Shown here: piece after piece, positions 28,901 through 42,909 of the stretch
How the letters are laid out: each line of letters begins with the position of its first letter
How positions within the stretch are numbered: the first letter of the stretch is position 1
Assembly (NCBI GenBank): GCA_023238725.1
Contig: CM041546.1
Coordinates: 22,948,085-23,012,084, forward strand
DNA length: 64,000 bases
Reading direction: 5' to 3'
Origin: Scortum barcoo
Lineage: Eukaryota > Chordata > Actinopteri > Centrarchiformes > Terapontidae
Position numbers and translations under genes: made by a program
Notes under the pieces: generated by a model
Database searches by the model: none
Told to the model about the DNA's origin: nothing
The model's input: the letters and a program-made list of their open reading frames with translations, nothing else

Positions 28901-29559
28901 CTGCCTCATACTTGTTTCTCTCCCTCTGCTCCACATCCCAACTTTACATTGAAGGATTGCAATGTAATGTTACAGCAGAAAAATTCACAGATTTTCATAT
29001 GGGTGTGTCAGAGAGAGATCCATATCTTTAGCTCAACTTAGATTAGCATGAAGACTAGAAGCAGCTTGCCTGGCTTAGACCGAAGGTACAGAAGAAATAG
29101 TTAACTTTAAGTCAGGTCAAACTTTATTCGTATATCCCAATAAGCTAACCATTTCCCCGCTCCAGCTTAATATTCAACAGACATATGAGAGAGGTATCAA
29201 TGTTCTCATTTAACTCTCTGCAAACTAATAATGCTATTAAAAAATTCCAAAAACTGGAAATTTACCTTAGGACATTGTGCTTCTTCAACACCCTGTTTAA
29301 GAAAAACAAGGTTTTGTTTGGCTGAAATCAAAATAGTTCAGAAAGCAAAAAGCTGTCTGTCATTTCCACCTCCAACAATCAATGATTGCGACAGAAAAAA
29401 GGAAAAAGACACGACACAAGACAAATATCTTCATTTGAGTCTTACTCAGGCCATCATATCTTTCATCCATCATTCAAGATTAACATTTGCTTCTTCTGAA
29501 TCAGCAGGAAGCTAGACGTGGTTTGTTATTTGTGTTCTTTTGTGAGTTTCATGTTTTTC
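18151..29559. other. Gene desert segment with microsatellites
   Basis: No gene supported. Notable content: (TG)n at 19937-19965, a (TG)n array with 10-bp TGTGTGTATC units at 20300-20362, (CA)n at 20436-20470, and a (TTTA)n plus poly-T tract at 26278-26318. Possible conserved blocks, by texture only, lie at 22320-22490, 24220-24480 and 26760-26960. Around 23300-23850 the sequence has the look of old transposon debris but no diagnostic end was found. Confidence 0.5.
19937..20470. repeat. Cluster of (TG)n and (CA)n microsatellites
   Basis: (TG)n at 19937-19965, a TG array interrupted regularly by TATC at 20300-20362, and (CA)n at 20436-20470. Two opposite-orientation tracts within 75 bases (20300-20362 and 20436-20470) could form a stem. 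The reading frames over them are low-complexity artefacts. Confidence 0.9.
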
Positions 29560-30936
29560 TGGTATGTGGGTTTCTGCTATGCCAGCCAGCAGGCGAGGCA
29601 TCACTTCATGTCCATTTTGTCCGATGTCCATTGTTGCCAGGAGGTCCGTATGTCTGTCTCAGATGGATGCCTCACAAACTGAGATGCTGACTGTACCTAT
29701 CTTCAGAAAGTCACTTTTTATTGGAGTGTAGCCAGAATATCAGTGTATTCATTTTACAAAATCTGACTGTTAATGCGTGGACTTGAATTGTATGGGTTTG
29801 TAACTTGGATGTGAATAGACCTCAGAGCTCGCAGACCTGACTGCTTGATGTGAGGGACCTAAACAATAGGCGTTATACTTTTCACAAACCTGCGCAAATA
29901 AAAATTCATCCTCATTATGCATGACATCAAACGGGGATGGGGCCCAAAGCGGGCTCATTTGCAGCTGAATGTGGGAGGCAGTGGAGACAGTGGCCTGTTT
30001 AGCATGTGTTTGTGTTGCAGAGGTGGTGGAGGGACGGAGGAGGAGAGAGTACCAGTGGGCCACAGCTGGTGTGCCACAGTCTCAACCTTCTACCTGCTGC
30101 TATCACAACTGACAGGCTGGGCCATGACCAAGGAAGTTGTGGCGGAAGTTAAGGCTGTGGACTCTGCCCACGCACCGACATTGTTCCCTTCATGTCTGCT
30201 CGTTCATCCAACTGAGCCAAAGTTGTCAGCTTGTGTCTCCTGCTGCTGCCTCTCATGTCAGCCTATCTGCTCACCTGTCTGCCTCTATTAGCGAGAACAA
30301 AAAAATTCCAGTACACCGTGCATCCCAGCATAATGCAGAGTAGTGTCCTACTTAATTTACTCCTCAAATAAAACCAGTACCTCTGACCTTTACGCTACAG
30401 GCAGTGGAAGACAGATGTCCAATTGTCCATCTTTTTGATTACAACTTGTGTCCTTCCCTATGCTTGCCTGTATAACTTACTACAGTTGTGTATATGCCTG
30501 TCAACATTTATTAGAGTGTCTTTTCACGTTCCTCAATGCTTTTTTCCTTGTGTGTGTATTTCATCCTTCTCTGCAGCTCTGTGAAACCAGCTGTGTGTGT
30601 TTATTCTACCTGGTTTACCTGCTCCAGGAAAGAGTGCCAGGAGCGGCCCCGTCACTTCACATCCACTCAGTCAGACCGCCATCATTGCCGGGAGGACTGC
30701 ACGTCTTCTTCAGGATTGCGTACTCTGGGTGTACAGCTAGGTCACTTTCAGTTGAACGTGTACGGGTTTGCATGCATGTTGTGTGCAAGCGCTGCCATTT
30801 GTTCCAATCTCTCTCAAGCTCTCTCTGACCAGTTGTGCGTGTTGACTCTACCTGCGTTCATCTCCTGGTCTACCTGCTCCAGGAGAGCAGGCTGCCAGCA
30901 GCAGGCCAGTCACTCTACATCAGCTCCATCAGACCT
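29560..30936 (+). repeat. Three diverged copies of a ~75-105-bp unit
   Basis: Copies at about 29560-29660, 30607-30710 and 30861-30936. They share the order: a CTGCTCCAGGA-like element (copies 2 and 3), GCCAG-C-AGC-GG, then TCACTTCACATCCA/TCACTTCATGTCCA/TCACTCTACATCAG, and in copies 1 and 2 ATTGCCGGGAGG/GTTGCCAGGAGG. In one frame all three give similar peptide words (SLHVHFVR, SLHIHSVR, SLYISSIR). I cannot tell whether this is an old minisatellite, transposon debris or decayed exons. Confidence 0.55.
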
Positions 30937-33900
30937 AAAACAGGCTGAGAAAGTGAGATGAGCTCTCGCTGCCTTTCTGTCAGACTTGTTTTTGTTTTAC
31001 CATCCCCGTATCATCATTAAACTGCAGCCCAGTGAAAATATGTCTGATGCCAAAAAGTGCTTTTTTTCCTGTACTCGGGTTGGTGGAACAAACTTGGACT
31101 GTGGCCTTGAAATAAAAACAGGACAGCATCACGTTATACTTACTACTTCATCCTTCTTTGTTTGTGCTTCATTGTGAGAAAAGCAGGTGCTTCAGCAGAC
31201 TGAAAAAGAATTAATGCTACTGAACAAGGACTATCCACTCTGGCATGGTAATAGCAGATACTGTATACTCTAACCAGTGGTCCTCAAGTCCAGTGTACTT
31301 TTGGTCTTCTACTACCACCTAATTGCTCACATTTACCTGGTGTCCGAGCTCAAACCACTGATTAGATTGCTAAAAAAAAGCAGGTTCCTGGTGCTGAACA
31401 CAACAACTCTAAGATTTATAATACTTGAAACTTTCATTGTATAAAACACAATTTTTGATACTATTTATGCTCAACATTTATTCTACTATAGCATTAAATG
31501 TATACACACTCATTGTGTATATTTGTAATATATTTACACTCTCCAAATAGTAGTTTGCATTGTTGCAGTGGCAGAGTCCTCCATACCTGTGCTGAACAAC
31601 ATGCACATGCAACAGGGGAGTCTTAGGAAAGAGCTGGTGCAGGTTTTGGAAGACCAGTGTCGGTGCATGCCCACATCACATGTAATTACATGGTCTAGGA
31701 GAGTGGAACAGCCGATCCTGGGTACTGATTTCTGTTTACAAGAATTGTTTATGTAGTGTTTATTGTATATTCCTGTAATTTCACATTGGTAAACATTCAT
31801 TTATTCTAACATTTAGACCATTTTATTTAAAGGATTGGTTCAACCAATCTGTTTGAGTTCACTCAGCTCTTCCTTTTGTTTTGATTTGCTCAGGTATTAA
31901 GATATCGCTCTCTAAACTTTCTGCTTCCAGCCCAGTACAGTGGTGAGGAATGGAATTTAATCAATGATGTCCCACTGAACTTTCCACTGAAGAGGAAAAC
32001 CGATTCTGTAAAGAAACACTGCTGCTGAAATCACTTAAGGTAAATTTTTAATTTCACTGAAGGCCAAAGACAGATTTCCATGTACTCCCATTATATTGGA
32101 ACGACATCAGATATCTCAGAAATCACTATTTAAAACTGGACAAATAAAGCCAGCACCATCTGCATGGCTTGATGCTACTACTGTAGACAAAAGTGAGAAA
32201 ATATGTGGAAAAAATATTTTCTCTCATTACGGGGACCCGACAGTTTAATTCACAGAACCAAAATGGTTTGATCCATCTGACATACTGACCAGCTGAAAGA
32301 CACACCATGAGGCACCATGCATTTAACAGCAGGGACAAGGCCGTGAAACATATTTAACAGCATATAAAATTATTTCCACATTGGTCAATCGATCTGTGGG
32401 TGTCGGGTGTGAAGAGAAAAAGAAAGTCATTGCTCCCGTCAAGTGATGAGATGCCTGTGACGTGAGGCCAAAAAAATTCAGCTGCCTTCACTATTCTACA
32501 AGAAATAAGAAAACCTTGAGATTTTAAGCTACATTTTTGTTGCTGTTGTAGTGACAGAGGACAAGGACTCTTCAGCATCATACAAGTGATTTGAACTGGT
32601 TAAGTGACAGAATGTTGCATATAAGGCAGGAGCAAAATAACACAAACATTTTTGGATTATTGTGTGAAAAACCTAACAGAGTTATTGTAAAAGTATCTAT
32701 TCTGGCAAACTGGTAGATGTCTTGCTGCTGTTGCAGTCAGTAAAGTCTGCTTGCTGTATGATGGATTGCCTTGATGTGATATCATGCTTTCAATTTTGCT
32801 ATGGAGAGATTTTTAACAAAACAATGCTATGCTCATGTTGTTTTGTGTAACTAAGCCTTATATTAGTTTCAGCTGAAGTCTGGAATACAATTTTGCACAG
32901 AAACAGGGATTTTGTACCACGCCGTGCACTGAAGTCATTGCTGACCTCTTCTTCCAAGAAAACCTCTCTTTCTATATTGTGTGTGCATCATCTCTAAGTC
33001 ACCAGTGTCAGTGGTCACAAACAGTATGAAGGTTTTCTCCACTGACAAGTGGGATCTTGGTCTAACCGTGGCCATGATTAAATTATCTCATAAATGCAGG
33101 GACATACAAGTGTGTGTTGCTGTGGAGTACTGTGGACACTGACTCTTCAGCCGCAATAGAAATGTCATGTCTTAATCCAAAATACAGGCAATTCAGTTGA
33201 CTGGTATTGCAGTGAATCACTGTCAGACTTGAATATACTAGCATCTGTGTGCTCACACATACTGACACCAACATGGATTAGGACCTCAGGACCTGATATT
33301 CATAGTGGGTATACCAGCTCTATTTTTCACGTTCTTGGGCAAAATCCACCTTTTTATTGTATCACAAGCTGCTGAATAAAGGTAGGTAAGTGGGAGATAA
33401 AAAGAGAACAGAAATGTACAAGACTTCTACAACCCATTTGAACATACAAAGAAGAATTTCTATTTTCTGTAGTTATTTTGTCTCCAGTCGCATTCAAACA
33501 TTTCAACCATTTAAATGTGGTTTTAATTTTGAGGACACAAGCACAGTGTGAGAAGCAGGTTACCATCAGTGCAATGAATAATTTGCCATTTCTGAATAAT
33601 TAAGTGTCTCATATACACACACACACACATATGTGTATGTCTATGTATAATGAGACTGATTTTAGAAGGAGTCTTTGTTTCTATGTTTCAAAAGGTATTT
33701 GTTGAATCATGCAGCAAGATTTCATTCAGAACCAACTAACCTGAACATTTTCTGTTGAACAAATTCATAAACATCCACATTTCAATTTCAGCTTAATAGC
33801 AACCAGCCTCTGCAGTGGAGGCAGTGAATAGCATATTTAGTTGTTTAAAACCCCAACATGACTGAAATCTGTTATCTTTATCATGTTTCATCTACTGCTG

Positions 33901-36900
33901 GGTCAGTCGAAGAGAGCTGCTGAAAAGGATTCCTGTGATCAAGGATACCCACGCCAGGCTTTACAAGAGACTGAATCGTAGCCTGGAAACAAGTCGTCCT
34001 CAGAGTGGTGGTTGGCCTGCCGGTGAAGTCTGGTTTTGGATCGAATTCTAGGCTGGGAGTCAAACTCTCTCAATCAAACTCTTTTTCCCCAATGTTCCTG
34101 CTAATGAACGGCACTAATTGATTGAAAACGCTGGTGGGAGGGGAAGAGCGAGCAGGGTGTTATAGTGTGAGAGAGTGAAGGGGGTTTGAACACAAACAGG
34201 GTCTGGATGTGGTCCAGACTGATGCGGGGGCCCACAGCAGAGAGCCCTGAGTATTGTACATAGGGAGGAGGATATAATACAGGGTACAGTGAAAACAGGG
34301 AAGCAGACACATAAAGAGACAGACAGCTACGACCTTCTGAAGCCTCCCCCGCTGAGAGTGAAAACACTGTGGAGTTCATTACAATAATTTGTATGGGTTG
34401 AATCATGGTGTGCATTTGTGAACATTTATAATGAGAATACATGTTTGGTATATGTAGTGGGGGAAAGTTTTTATGTTCATCACACTGGCCTTTTATTTAT
34501 TTTTTTGTCTTAAACAAACTATATGCAAGGGAATAAATCTTGCACCAAGAAAGTAAATGCATCATGTTACATTCAGTGGCAAAGGACCTCTTTTTTTCCA
34601 GAGAAGTGACTGAAGGCTTCCTTTGGGAGGAGTGGGGTCACCATCCCTGTGGAAAAATCTAATTTGATCGCTTGTATTCGCAATCTCATTCTCTCCAACG
34701 CTATCCAAAGCTTGTGACCAGAAGGTGAACAAAGATCAACCAGCAAATCAAAGGCTCTGCTTTGTTGTTCAGTTCTATCTTTACCATCACAGGCACCTGG
34801 CTCGCATTCAACCCCACTATCCATTTCATCCTCTCTAATGGAAAAACCTCAAGATATCTGCACCGCTCCACTTTGGGCCCTTGTTATCTTGACGGAAAAG
34901 GCCAAATTTTTCAGACACAGAGTCAAAGCTCCCACTCAAATCCATTGAGACCTAACAGATGGTCCTTGAATTGGAATACATTGCCACTGTGGAGTACCAG
35001 CACCAGATTTCTGCCCGACTTGTTACTCAGTACAGCAGCTTTCTAATGATTGCAGGTATCTATTCATAGTTATTCTAAGTGTCAGGCAGAATAAGACAAT
35101 TTATTGTGAAAATAAGAGGGAGATAGCATTAATGTGCAGCTGTGTGAGGAACAAAATGTGGTCAAGAAATGCCCACATATGGCCTGTACAGAGCCCAGGA
35201 GGCATGTGGCGAGATTTTTGGAAACTTGGTGCACATGACTATCAGTGGTGTGAGGTAAACCATTACGTGGTAGTACATTAAAGTGATGTGACTTTTTCAG
35301 TAACAAAAAGTAGGTCTACATTTTTTAATTCAATAAGCATAGAACATTACATTTACTAATCCCAATGACACTCCATTACTCCATCAAAATGGGGGGCTAA
35401 TCGTTTGGTTGATGGTTAATACTGATGATCAAAGATATGACCAACACCATCTGTACGAACGTACGCAGAGACCCCAAAGTTGACGAACAGCCGTGAAAAG
35501 AGCATCTTGGCACCTGCCTCCCATGGATTAAGTCATCCATGAGTAGCCAAAAAGAAAAATCTTGGAAAAAGTGTATCTCAGTCTGATACGTGGACACTTG
35601 ACATTAACAAACAAAAACAAGCTGGCCAGGATCACGAAAACAGCAAGAAAGATAGTTGGCTGCCAAAAAAAAAGGACCCCAAACACCCTTAAACTACCAT
35701 TCTGTGTTTGAGTTGCTCACTACAGAGCACACCTAGCAAACACACACCAGCAAGGGATCTTTTGTTCCTTGTTCAATAAATCCCACAAACAAACTGCACT
35801 GACTGTCTGCTGTACACGGACTGCATGTTGTATTAATTGATGTGCGGTTGTTGTGGTGTGATGAGAGTTGCTGTACTGATGCAACATGACGTTTGTATTG
35901 TATCTGCTGAGACCAAAGGTGATTTTCTGGCCTTGGCTGTTCAATGGTGTTGTATTTTATCGCCCAAACAGAATAGCAGAGTTCATGAAATTTGAAATGA
36001 GGTTGAGAGCTACTCATTTTTCATTTTCATATGCCCACTTTCATACCAGAAGAGACACATTTTTGTATCTTGTTTAGAAACACTTTTGAATTCATCTTCA
36101 GCACTGAAACACTGAAAGTCTCAACTTATGTAAAAGGCTGAAATAATGTCTAATTGACCGTGTTTTTTTCACTTTGTCTTCTCCCTGATTCCCTTTTTGA
36201 GTCACCTCATGTTCAAGAAGATAAATGTATGTGTAACATTTTGAAATCAACAACCATTTTTGACAAGTCACTTCATTTTTCAATAGAGCTTTTCTTAAAG
36301 ACACCATATTGTACCTCAATTCATGATGCACCAGCCGTGTAAGTTATCACTCAGAAGACACACAGTATATAATGTTTTATAAATGTGATTAAGGAGAGAT
36401 GTAAATGACAGCATGTATAACCCAGACAGCCTGAAACACCATGAACGGAAAAGCAGGGAATGAATTTGTGTGGCTCCTTTCATTTGTACTTTTGTGTCAA
36501 AATGTTTTTCCAGTTTCATGATAACATATTAAATAGAAGCGACACAGACAGAGGAGACTGAACATTGTTACACACTATAGACAGAAGATTTAAAATGTTT
36601 AATAATGGATTCAGTGTGAAACATCAAGGTCACACCATCTCTTCTGCCTGTCCATCTGGTAAGGGAGATGTTCATTCACAAGTGGCCAATTTAAAGTATT
36701 AAATTTCCAGCAACCATTGTTGTGGGATGTCTGCTCTTTATTTGCCCGTTGCACTTATTCTACATTGTCACACCACAGCCAAGGGCAATTGTGTGCAAAA
36801 CAAAGCACACATGCCGGGTAGTTGTAGGGTGGAAGGACCTCGCACAGTAAGGGAAGTATGGTCAAGAGAATTGAAGTCTGCCATGCTGTCCTGTACTGCC

Positions 36901-38278
36901 TTCAGATTTCAGATTTGTTCAGATTTCAACAGTGAGGACCACACCACTGGGATGCCGTTGTTTTGTCACCTGTGTGAAGCAGAAGGTGTTTGACTGGCCA
37001 GAGGAGCAGAAGCGTGTCGAAAGCAGATGCTGAAATGACACCATACTGAGCCTGCTAGAGTCCGTCACATCCAAACAGGAGCTTTTATTTTATAACCTGT
37101 AACTTGTGTCTTGATTAAACACAACTGCAATGGCTTATGGGAAATTTAAATAGCTTCATGGGAGCTACGGTAGCTGCAGTAAATCCACACTCACACTCAG
37201 CAAAGGATGAGATGTTTCTCACTTGCCAAAGAGACTAGATTCTTCTGCTGGTTTAAGTAGACTTTGCGTGTGTTATGTTTGCTTTTAGCTCAGCTCTTAA
37301 AAATCTCTTCGGACTGCACTCTAATCAAGATCAGGGAGTGGTGGTCAAGCAGTGATGGGAATATAAGAAAATAAATTTTCTTAAGTGCTGTATTTAAAAG
37401 AAAATTTTTTTTTTTAATTTTATTTAAATATTCCAATTTGATGGTCCTTTATTGTTCTTTAGATTTTTTTTCCCCACTACATTCATTTGAGAGTTTATAC
37501 TTCACCAATCACATATCTACACACCAAACACACTGTGAGCTGATAAATTATGGTACATTGTGTATGAGTTAAAATTATCTCCACTTGAACGATAGAAAAA
37601 CGGTAATTACACATTTATGGTGTATAATATCACTTACAGGGGCCAGCATGTAGACAGGACATTGTACGATTTGCTACTTACATAGGTTTTATTTCAGTAA
37701 TATTTCAAAATAGTGCTTTTATTCTGGTAGAGTATATTTTTACATTGCATTATTGGGACCTTTATTTCGGTATCTGAATACTTCTTCCTCAAGACCAGTC
37801 TTATGCGACAGACTAGGAAAAGAGAATAATCACTTTACACTTATTATCATGATAATAATTCTTATTCTTATTGTTGGTAGCAAGGAATAAATAAAAAAGC
37901 AAAGACTTGCACCCTTAAAGATTTTCTGCTTATCAGCTGTGCATTGATGTTTTTCTTGATGGCAGCAGGCCCGACTGACTGAGTGAGAGATTGGGATTTA
38001 TTCCTGCGTCAATACACAACAACGAACAGTAAAAAATAAAAAATAAATAAAAATGTTAAAAATGGATAAAACTTATGAGCTGACTAAATGTACTCTATAA
38101 TCTTCATATTGTGTATCTGCTAAACTGCATTCATAAAGCTGATTGTGTCACAGAAAAAAAAAGATTATTGGAATACAAAGTGTTAAATAATATAGGTTTG
38201 TTGTTATTCGTTTTGAATACCTCCAAGATTAAAACAAAGAAAACCTCAAACAGCTTTTTTTTTATATTTTAAATTAAA
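30937..38278. other. Gene desert segment downstream of prdm13
   Basis: No gene is supported in these 7.3 kb. A short (CA)n lies at 33616-33630. A higher-complexity block at about 33890-34140 contains CACTAATTGATTGAAAACG and might be a regulatory element. The rest is AT-rich and without recognisable elements. Confidence 0.5.
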
Positions 38279-38711
38279 TTTATTCAAAAACCAACGACTT
38301 AATGGACAGGAGTAAAATATTGTGCTCATAGACAATGTCACTTATAAACAAACGTATACAACACTTCTCCACTGAAATGTGAAATATCATACTTTACACT
38401 TCTTTACATAGGCTATAACTGCAATCAATACAATTTTCTTCCTCTAGAAATACTTCCTTAAATAAACTGGGCGCTGCTGCTGCTGCTGTCCTCGGAGAGC
38501 AGCGCGCCTCCAAGAGAAAGTGCAAATCAAAGTACAGAGAGATCTTCAGGGAGGGCCATGGAGATTATCTGGATTATGATCATCATTATGCATCTGTTTA
38601 GTTGAGGTGAAATGCCCATTGTTGTTTGTAAAGTGCAACTGACTGTTCAGAGGGGGATGTGGGAGTGATGTGAATCCGATGGCCATTTTTATTCACAATA
38701 AAAGCGACACA

Positions 38712-38744
<33 letters not shown>

Positions 38745-39445
38745 TCATATTCTTTTGCAGCCCATACCTGAATGTGTCTAAATCTGATCTGACGGAATGT
38801 AGTGCTATTTTTTTTATTTAATTTATTTTTTTATCAGGCTTTTCGTTAAGTAGCTTTCTCAGACATGTTACCAAAAACAGTCCTGGTTTTACACTCACAA
38901 AAATACACCTCAGCTAAGAAGTCTTTCAGTCTCACAGTCAGCCGTGACAGAGTGCCAAAGTGACGCTGCATGGTTGCTCTTGTTTTCTGGGCAGTAGTTT
39001 GAAGTTTTTTTGTTTTTTGTTTTTTTTTAACGCAGATTAAGACATATTTTCACCATTTTGCATAAGAAAATCTGAAAAAAAAATACAGTAATGGAGAATG
39101 GCATTTGAAACGAGCCAGCTTTTTGTGCAGGTTGGTTGAGAAAACGTGCCAAAATCCCAAAAGGCCCGAAGGCGTCCTGAACACTAAATAAATATATGCA
39201 TATGAACCTTTATCTGGATGTCCAAATTGATTTTATACGATTTTTCTCAAACATATAAAAAACGATTCTGAGTCAAAAAGGAATAATTGGACTGCGAACA
39301 ATGTTTGGAGAAATTTGCCAGCTTGGAGTTCATGGGTCTAAAATGTAAAAAAAAAAAAAGTGTGTGGAAGTGACTAAATGCCGTGTTTGCTGTGTACATA
39401 ATTTAAAGTCATGGAGCAGTCAGTCTCTGTGCGCTCGGACGGGCC
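38279..39445 (-). other. prdm13: Probable 3' untranslated region of prdm13
   Basis: This AT-rich stretch follows the prdm13 stop codon and has no convincing reading frame. Minus-strand AATAAA signals can be read at 38279-38284 and in the AT-rich cluster near 38687-38830. Which signal is used cannot be told from sequence alone. It contains a short (AAT)n run at 38711-38732. Confidence 0.45.
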
Positions 39446-40935
39446 TCAGTCATTGTTCTTGCTGGACTCCTGGTCGCTCTGGTCGTCGGTGAAGCACACG
39501 TCCACGTCGCTGTCGTTGTCGCTCTTGTGCTCCGCGTCCTCGAACAGGCCGCCCGGCTTCTCGTCCAGCTTCTTGACGCTCTGCCCGGGGTGCCTGGACT
39601 TGACGTGCCTCTCCAGGTCCCGCCTCCGCACCAGCACCTTGCCGCAGAAGTCGCACCTGTAGGGCGTGTTCCCCTCCGCGTGCAGCCGGATGTGCTTGTT
39701 GAGGTTGCTCGGGTCCCCGAAGGGCCTGAAGCACACTTTGCACTTGAGCGGCTTGTAGCCCGTGTGAGTCCTCATGTGGATTTTCAGGCCGTATTTCCTG
39801 GAGTACAGCTTGCCGCAGTACAGGCACAGGTGTCCCTTCTTGGGTTTGCCGGAGCCGGGGTTGCTTGCGCTCCCGGCGGGCATCGAGTCCAGCCGCGTCC
39901 GGTTCTTCTCCGCCGCGATCTCGGACAGCTGCTGCGTGTGCATGGCGATCTCCCGGTCTATGTTGGTGATGGAGCCCAGGTCCTGGTTCAGCGAGGGCGC
40001 ACCGAAGTAGGACATGGACTCCGGGTACTTGAGCAGGTTGCTGAAGTGGAATTTGAGCGGGTAGTACGGCGAGCTGTACAGGAGCTCCCCGTTGTAGACC
40101 GTGAAGGGCATGAGCGGGATGTTACAGTCTCCGCCGTACGTCTTGACGCCGTCGAAGTGCGGGAGAGAGAACCTTTCAAAGTGGAGTCCGGGGGGCATCT
40201 GGGGGTAACGGGACGGGGACAGGCCGGGGTGCATCCGGCTCTCCACGTGCTTAAAAGCCGAGGTCTCCTCCACGTGAGGCAGCAGCGGGAAACCACGGAT
40301 GGCGTTAGCGCACGGCACCATGGGAGATGAGGAGTCTATAATCGCAGGTGCGCACTTGGGAGGGTGGCTCCCTCCTCCGTTCAGAGTCTCGCCCACGTTG
40401 CGGATCGGTTTCATGTTTCCTATGAGCTTACTGAAGCCCAGGCCGCTCAGCTTCCCGTTCGCGTCCTCTCTGGAGGCGTCCGCGCCCGGGACCTTGGAGA
40501 CGCCGGTGGGTTTGAAGGCGGAGCGCACGCCCGGGTGGAAGCCCATGCTGCTCAGCACTGAGGATGTGGCGCCGAGGCCGAAGATGTGTCCCTGGTTTCT
40601 GGCTGAGGTGACGCTCATGTCGAGGGCCCTGTCCTGCTCCTCGGAGCCGCTTTTCTTTGAGAGGCCCACTTTGTTTAGAAAGGGCGAGGAGGACACCGCC
40701 CGCCTGCCAGAGTCTGAGATGGAGGAGGCGCTGTGGCCGCTCCTCGGAGAGGTGGAGGTGTTGGGGATGTCTCCAGACTTTGGTGACCTGCTGAAGGTCT
40801 CCGTGCCTCTGGCCTGCTCGCTGCTCACAAACCCCCGTCCGTTGCTCAGGGCGCAGTGGAAGTGGACGTGAGCTTTGAGCGTGTTCGGGTACTTGAATAT
40901 TCTCCAGCAGTACCAGCAGATGTAACGCTCCTCAC
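39446..40935 (-). other. prdm13: GC- and CpG-rich exon body (CpG-island-like)
   Basis: The last coding exon of prdm13 is strongly GC- and CpG-rich compared with the AT-rich flanks. The composition arises from codon use for Gly, Pro, Ser, Arg and Ala in the linker and fingers. It also produces long open frames on the opposite strand, which I regard as shadows. I judged the composition by eye and did not calculate it. Confidence 0.6.
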
Positions 40936-42851
40936 CTGTAGACAAACAGCAAACAAGACATTAAAGGTCTGATGGGTGCGGATCAATAAGTCACACCACA
41001 GAGCGTGAAGCTCATGTGATCAGTTACAATAACATTTATGTGCGTAAAATAAAAAATAAAAAAATAAAAAAATAAAAACAGGTACGGCAACCTGTGGAGA
41101 AAAGACCTGTTAGCACCTCCACAGACGGGTGACCCCCTCTTCTCCTAATAGCACCAAAACCACACACAACGCGTGCACATACATGGAACAGAGGCTGTGA
41201 TGCACTAGAAAAAACATACAGTTGTTTCTGCGCGCTGTCCTCAAAATCATCATATTATCATCATATTAAAAGACCGCAACATGTTGCTTTAAAGAGACAT
41301 TTTCATCAGCCACTGCTGCACACGAGATGAAATTTAAATGAAGGCCTAATGGATATAATCCGGTTCCTAAGATCTGGTGCCAAATGGTAATAGACGCAGG
41401 AGGCCATCTCAATGACCCCCAGTCGAGCACTCGGAGGTTAATATAGATGTAATGATTTTGTAATCCTCATACGGGCCATTGTCTATGATCGCCATCAAAA
41501 GAGCAAACGCCCTGCCCAATCTGGCGCTCACAAACCGATGCATTGAATGCGGGACTTTCCCCTCTCTCTGTCTCTCTCTGGGCTCTTTCCCGTGGAAGTG
41601 ACAGCAGCTGTGGCTTGAAATCGCAAGTCTCCAGAAACAATGGCGCCGGCCCATCTGTTGACGCCTAATAATGGCAGCGAGCGTATGTCCAGGAGCGCAC
41701 ACGGTGTGCCGGCCCGGAGAATCAGGGCAATATACACCCCACATAAAAGTTAGCATTCATTAGGCCACAATACCTTGACGCACCCACCTAATTTGCCGTG
41801 AAGCACTTGTTTTTGAATTTATTTGCTTTTGAATACATGAATATTAACGACGCGATGACATTTGTTAACCTCCGTCTCGCAACTGAATCAGCAGCCTCGT
41901 CTTCTTCCACGGTCACCGAGACGCGTCGGTTTATGCTGTTTAATTGCTTTTTTTTATTCTCTGTTTCAAGCACCGTAATTACTCGATCGCAGTTTTTTTT
42001 TTAAATCTCTCGACGCACATTTGATATCATTTTGCGATCACGTTTATTAAATTAGTTAAGAGCCACTTCCAAGTGTAAATACATTGTAAAATGCAACCAG
42101 CGTCAATTGGTGGTATTTCCTGAAAAGTATCTGTTGACAATAATCTTTTTAAACGATAAAACAAAGCGGATTAGTTCCCTCTGAGCTGGTGTTTTTTTTC
42201 CACGATTAAAGAATAATCCCCAAGCGCAAACGCCAAATTATCATTAGCAGCCCAAACAAGCAGATTAAAAGTTCAAACAGGAGCAAAGCTTATCCAAACA
42301 AGAAATCATCAGAAGAAGACGGAATATGTGATGATTAAAACTGTGATTGTACTAAAGTGCCGTATTAATTTAGCTCTGTATTTTATGCCCTGTGTTTTCT
42401 TAATATCCATGCAATCCGATTTATTTTTGCTTTTCGATAGTTAATTATTAGTGGCCTAACAAATAATTACAGGTTAAACCTTCATCTGGCTAATAATAAC
42501 CCTGTCTTTTCTGAAGGCCTGAGATGATATTTCCACTCCTTTATTTAAACGATTTATTTTTATTTATTGGAAAAAATGTTTTTTTTTCGATTCTACGTCA
42601 GATAAATTAATAAATGACAAAAAAGAGGCTGCCCGAGGTAACCAACAACATCTGATCGATTTCCATCTCTGAACGATAAAGCAGGGGCATCACGGGTATT
42701 GGCAGTCATTTAAGTGATGGAGTCTCCACATGTCGATGCTGTCAGCTCAGGGCACTTTTGTGTCGGACAATTAATGTGCAACATCTGTAAACGCAATAAA
42801 AAATCTAAACTGCTGAAATCTTTTTTTTTCTCAAAGTCAATACGAATACGA

Positions 42852-42909
<58 letters not shown>

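Noticed and set aside
29105..29145. SINE/L2-like phrase (TCAGGTCAAACTTTATTCG)
   Set aside because: Similar to a common fish repeat, but too short and without a promoter box or tail.
39527..40330. 267-residue plus-strand reading frame
   Set aside because: Antisense to the GC-rich prdm13 last exon. The prdm13 frame is clearly the real one, and the antisense product has no recognisable domain.
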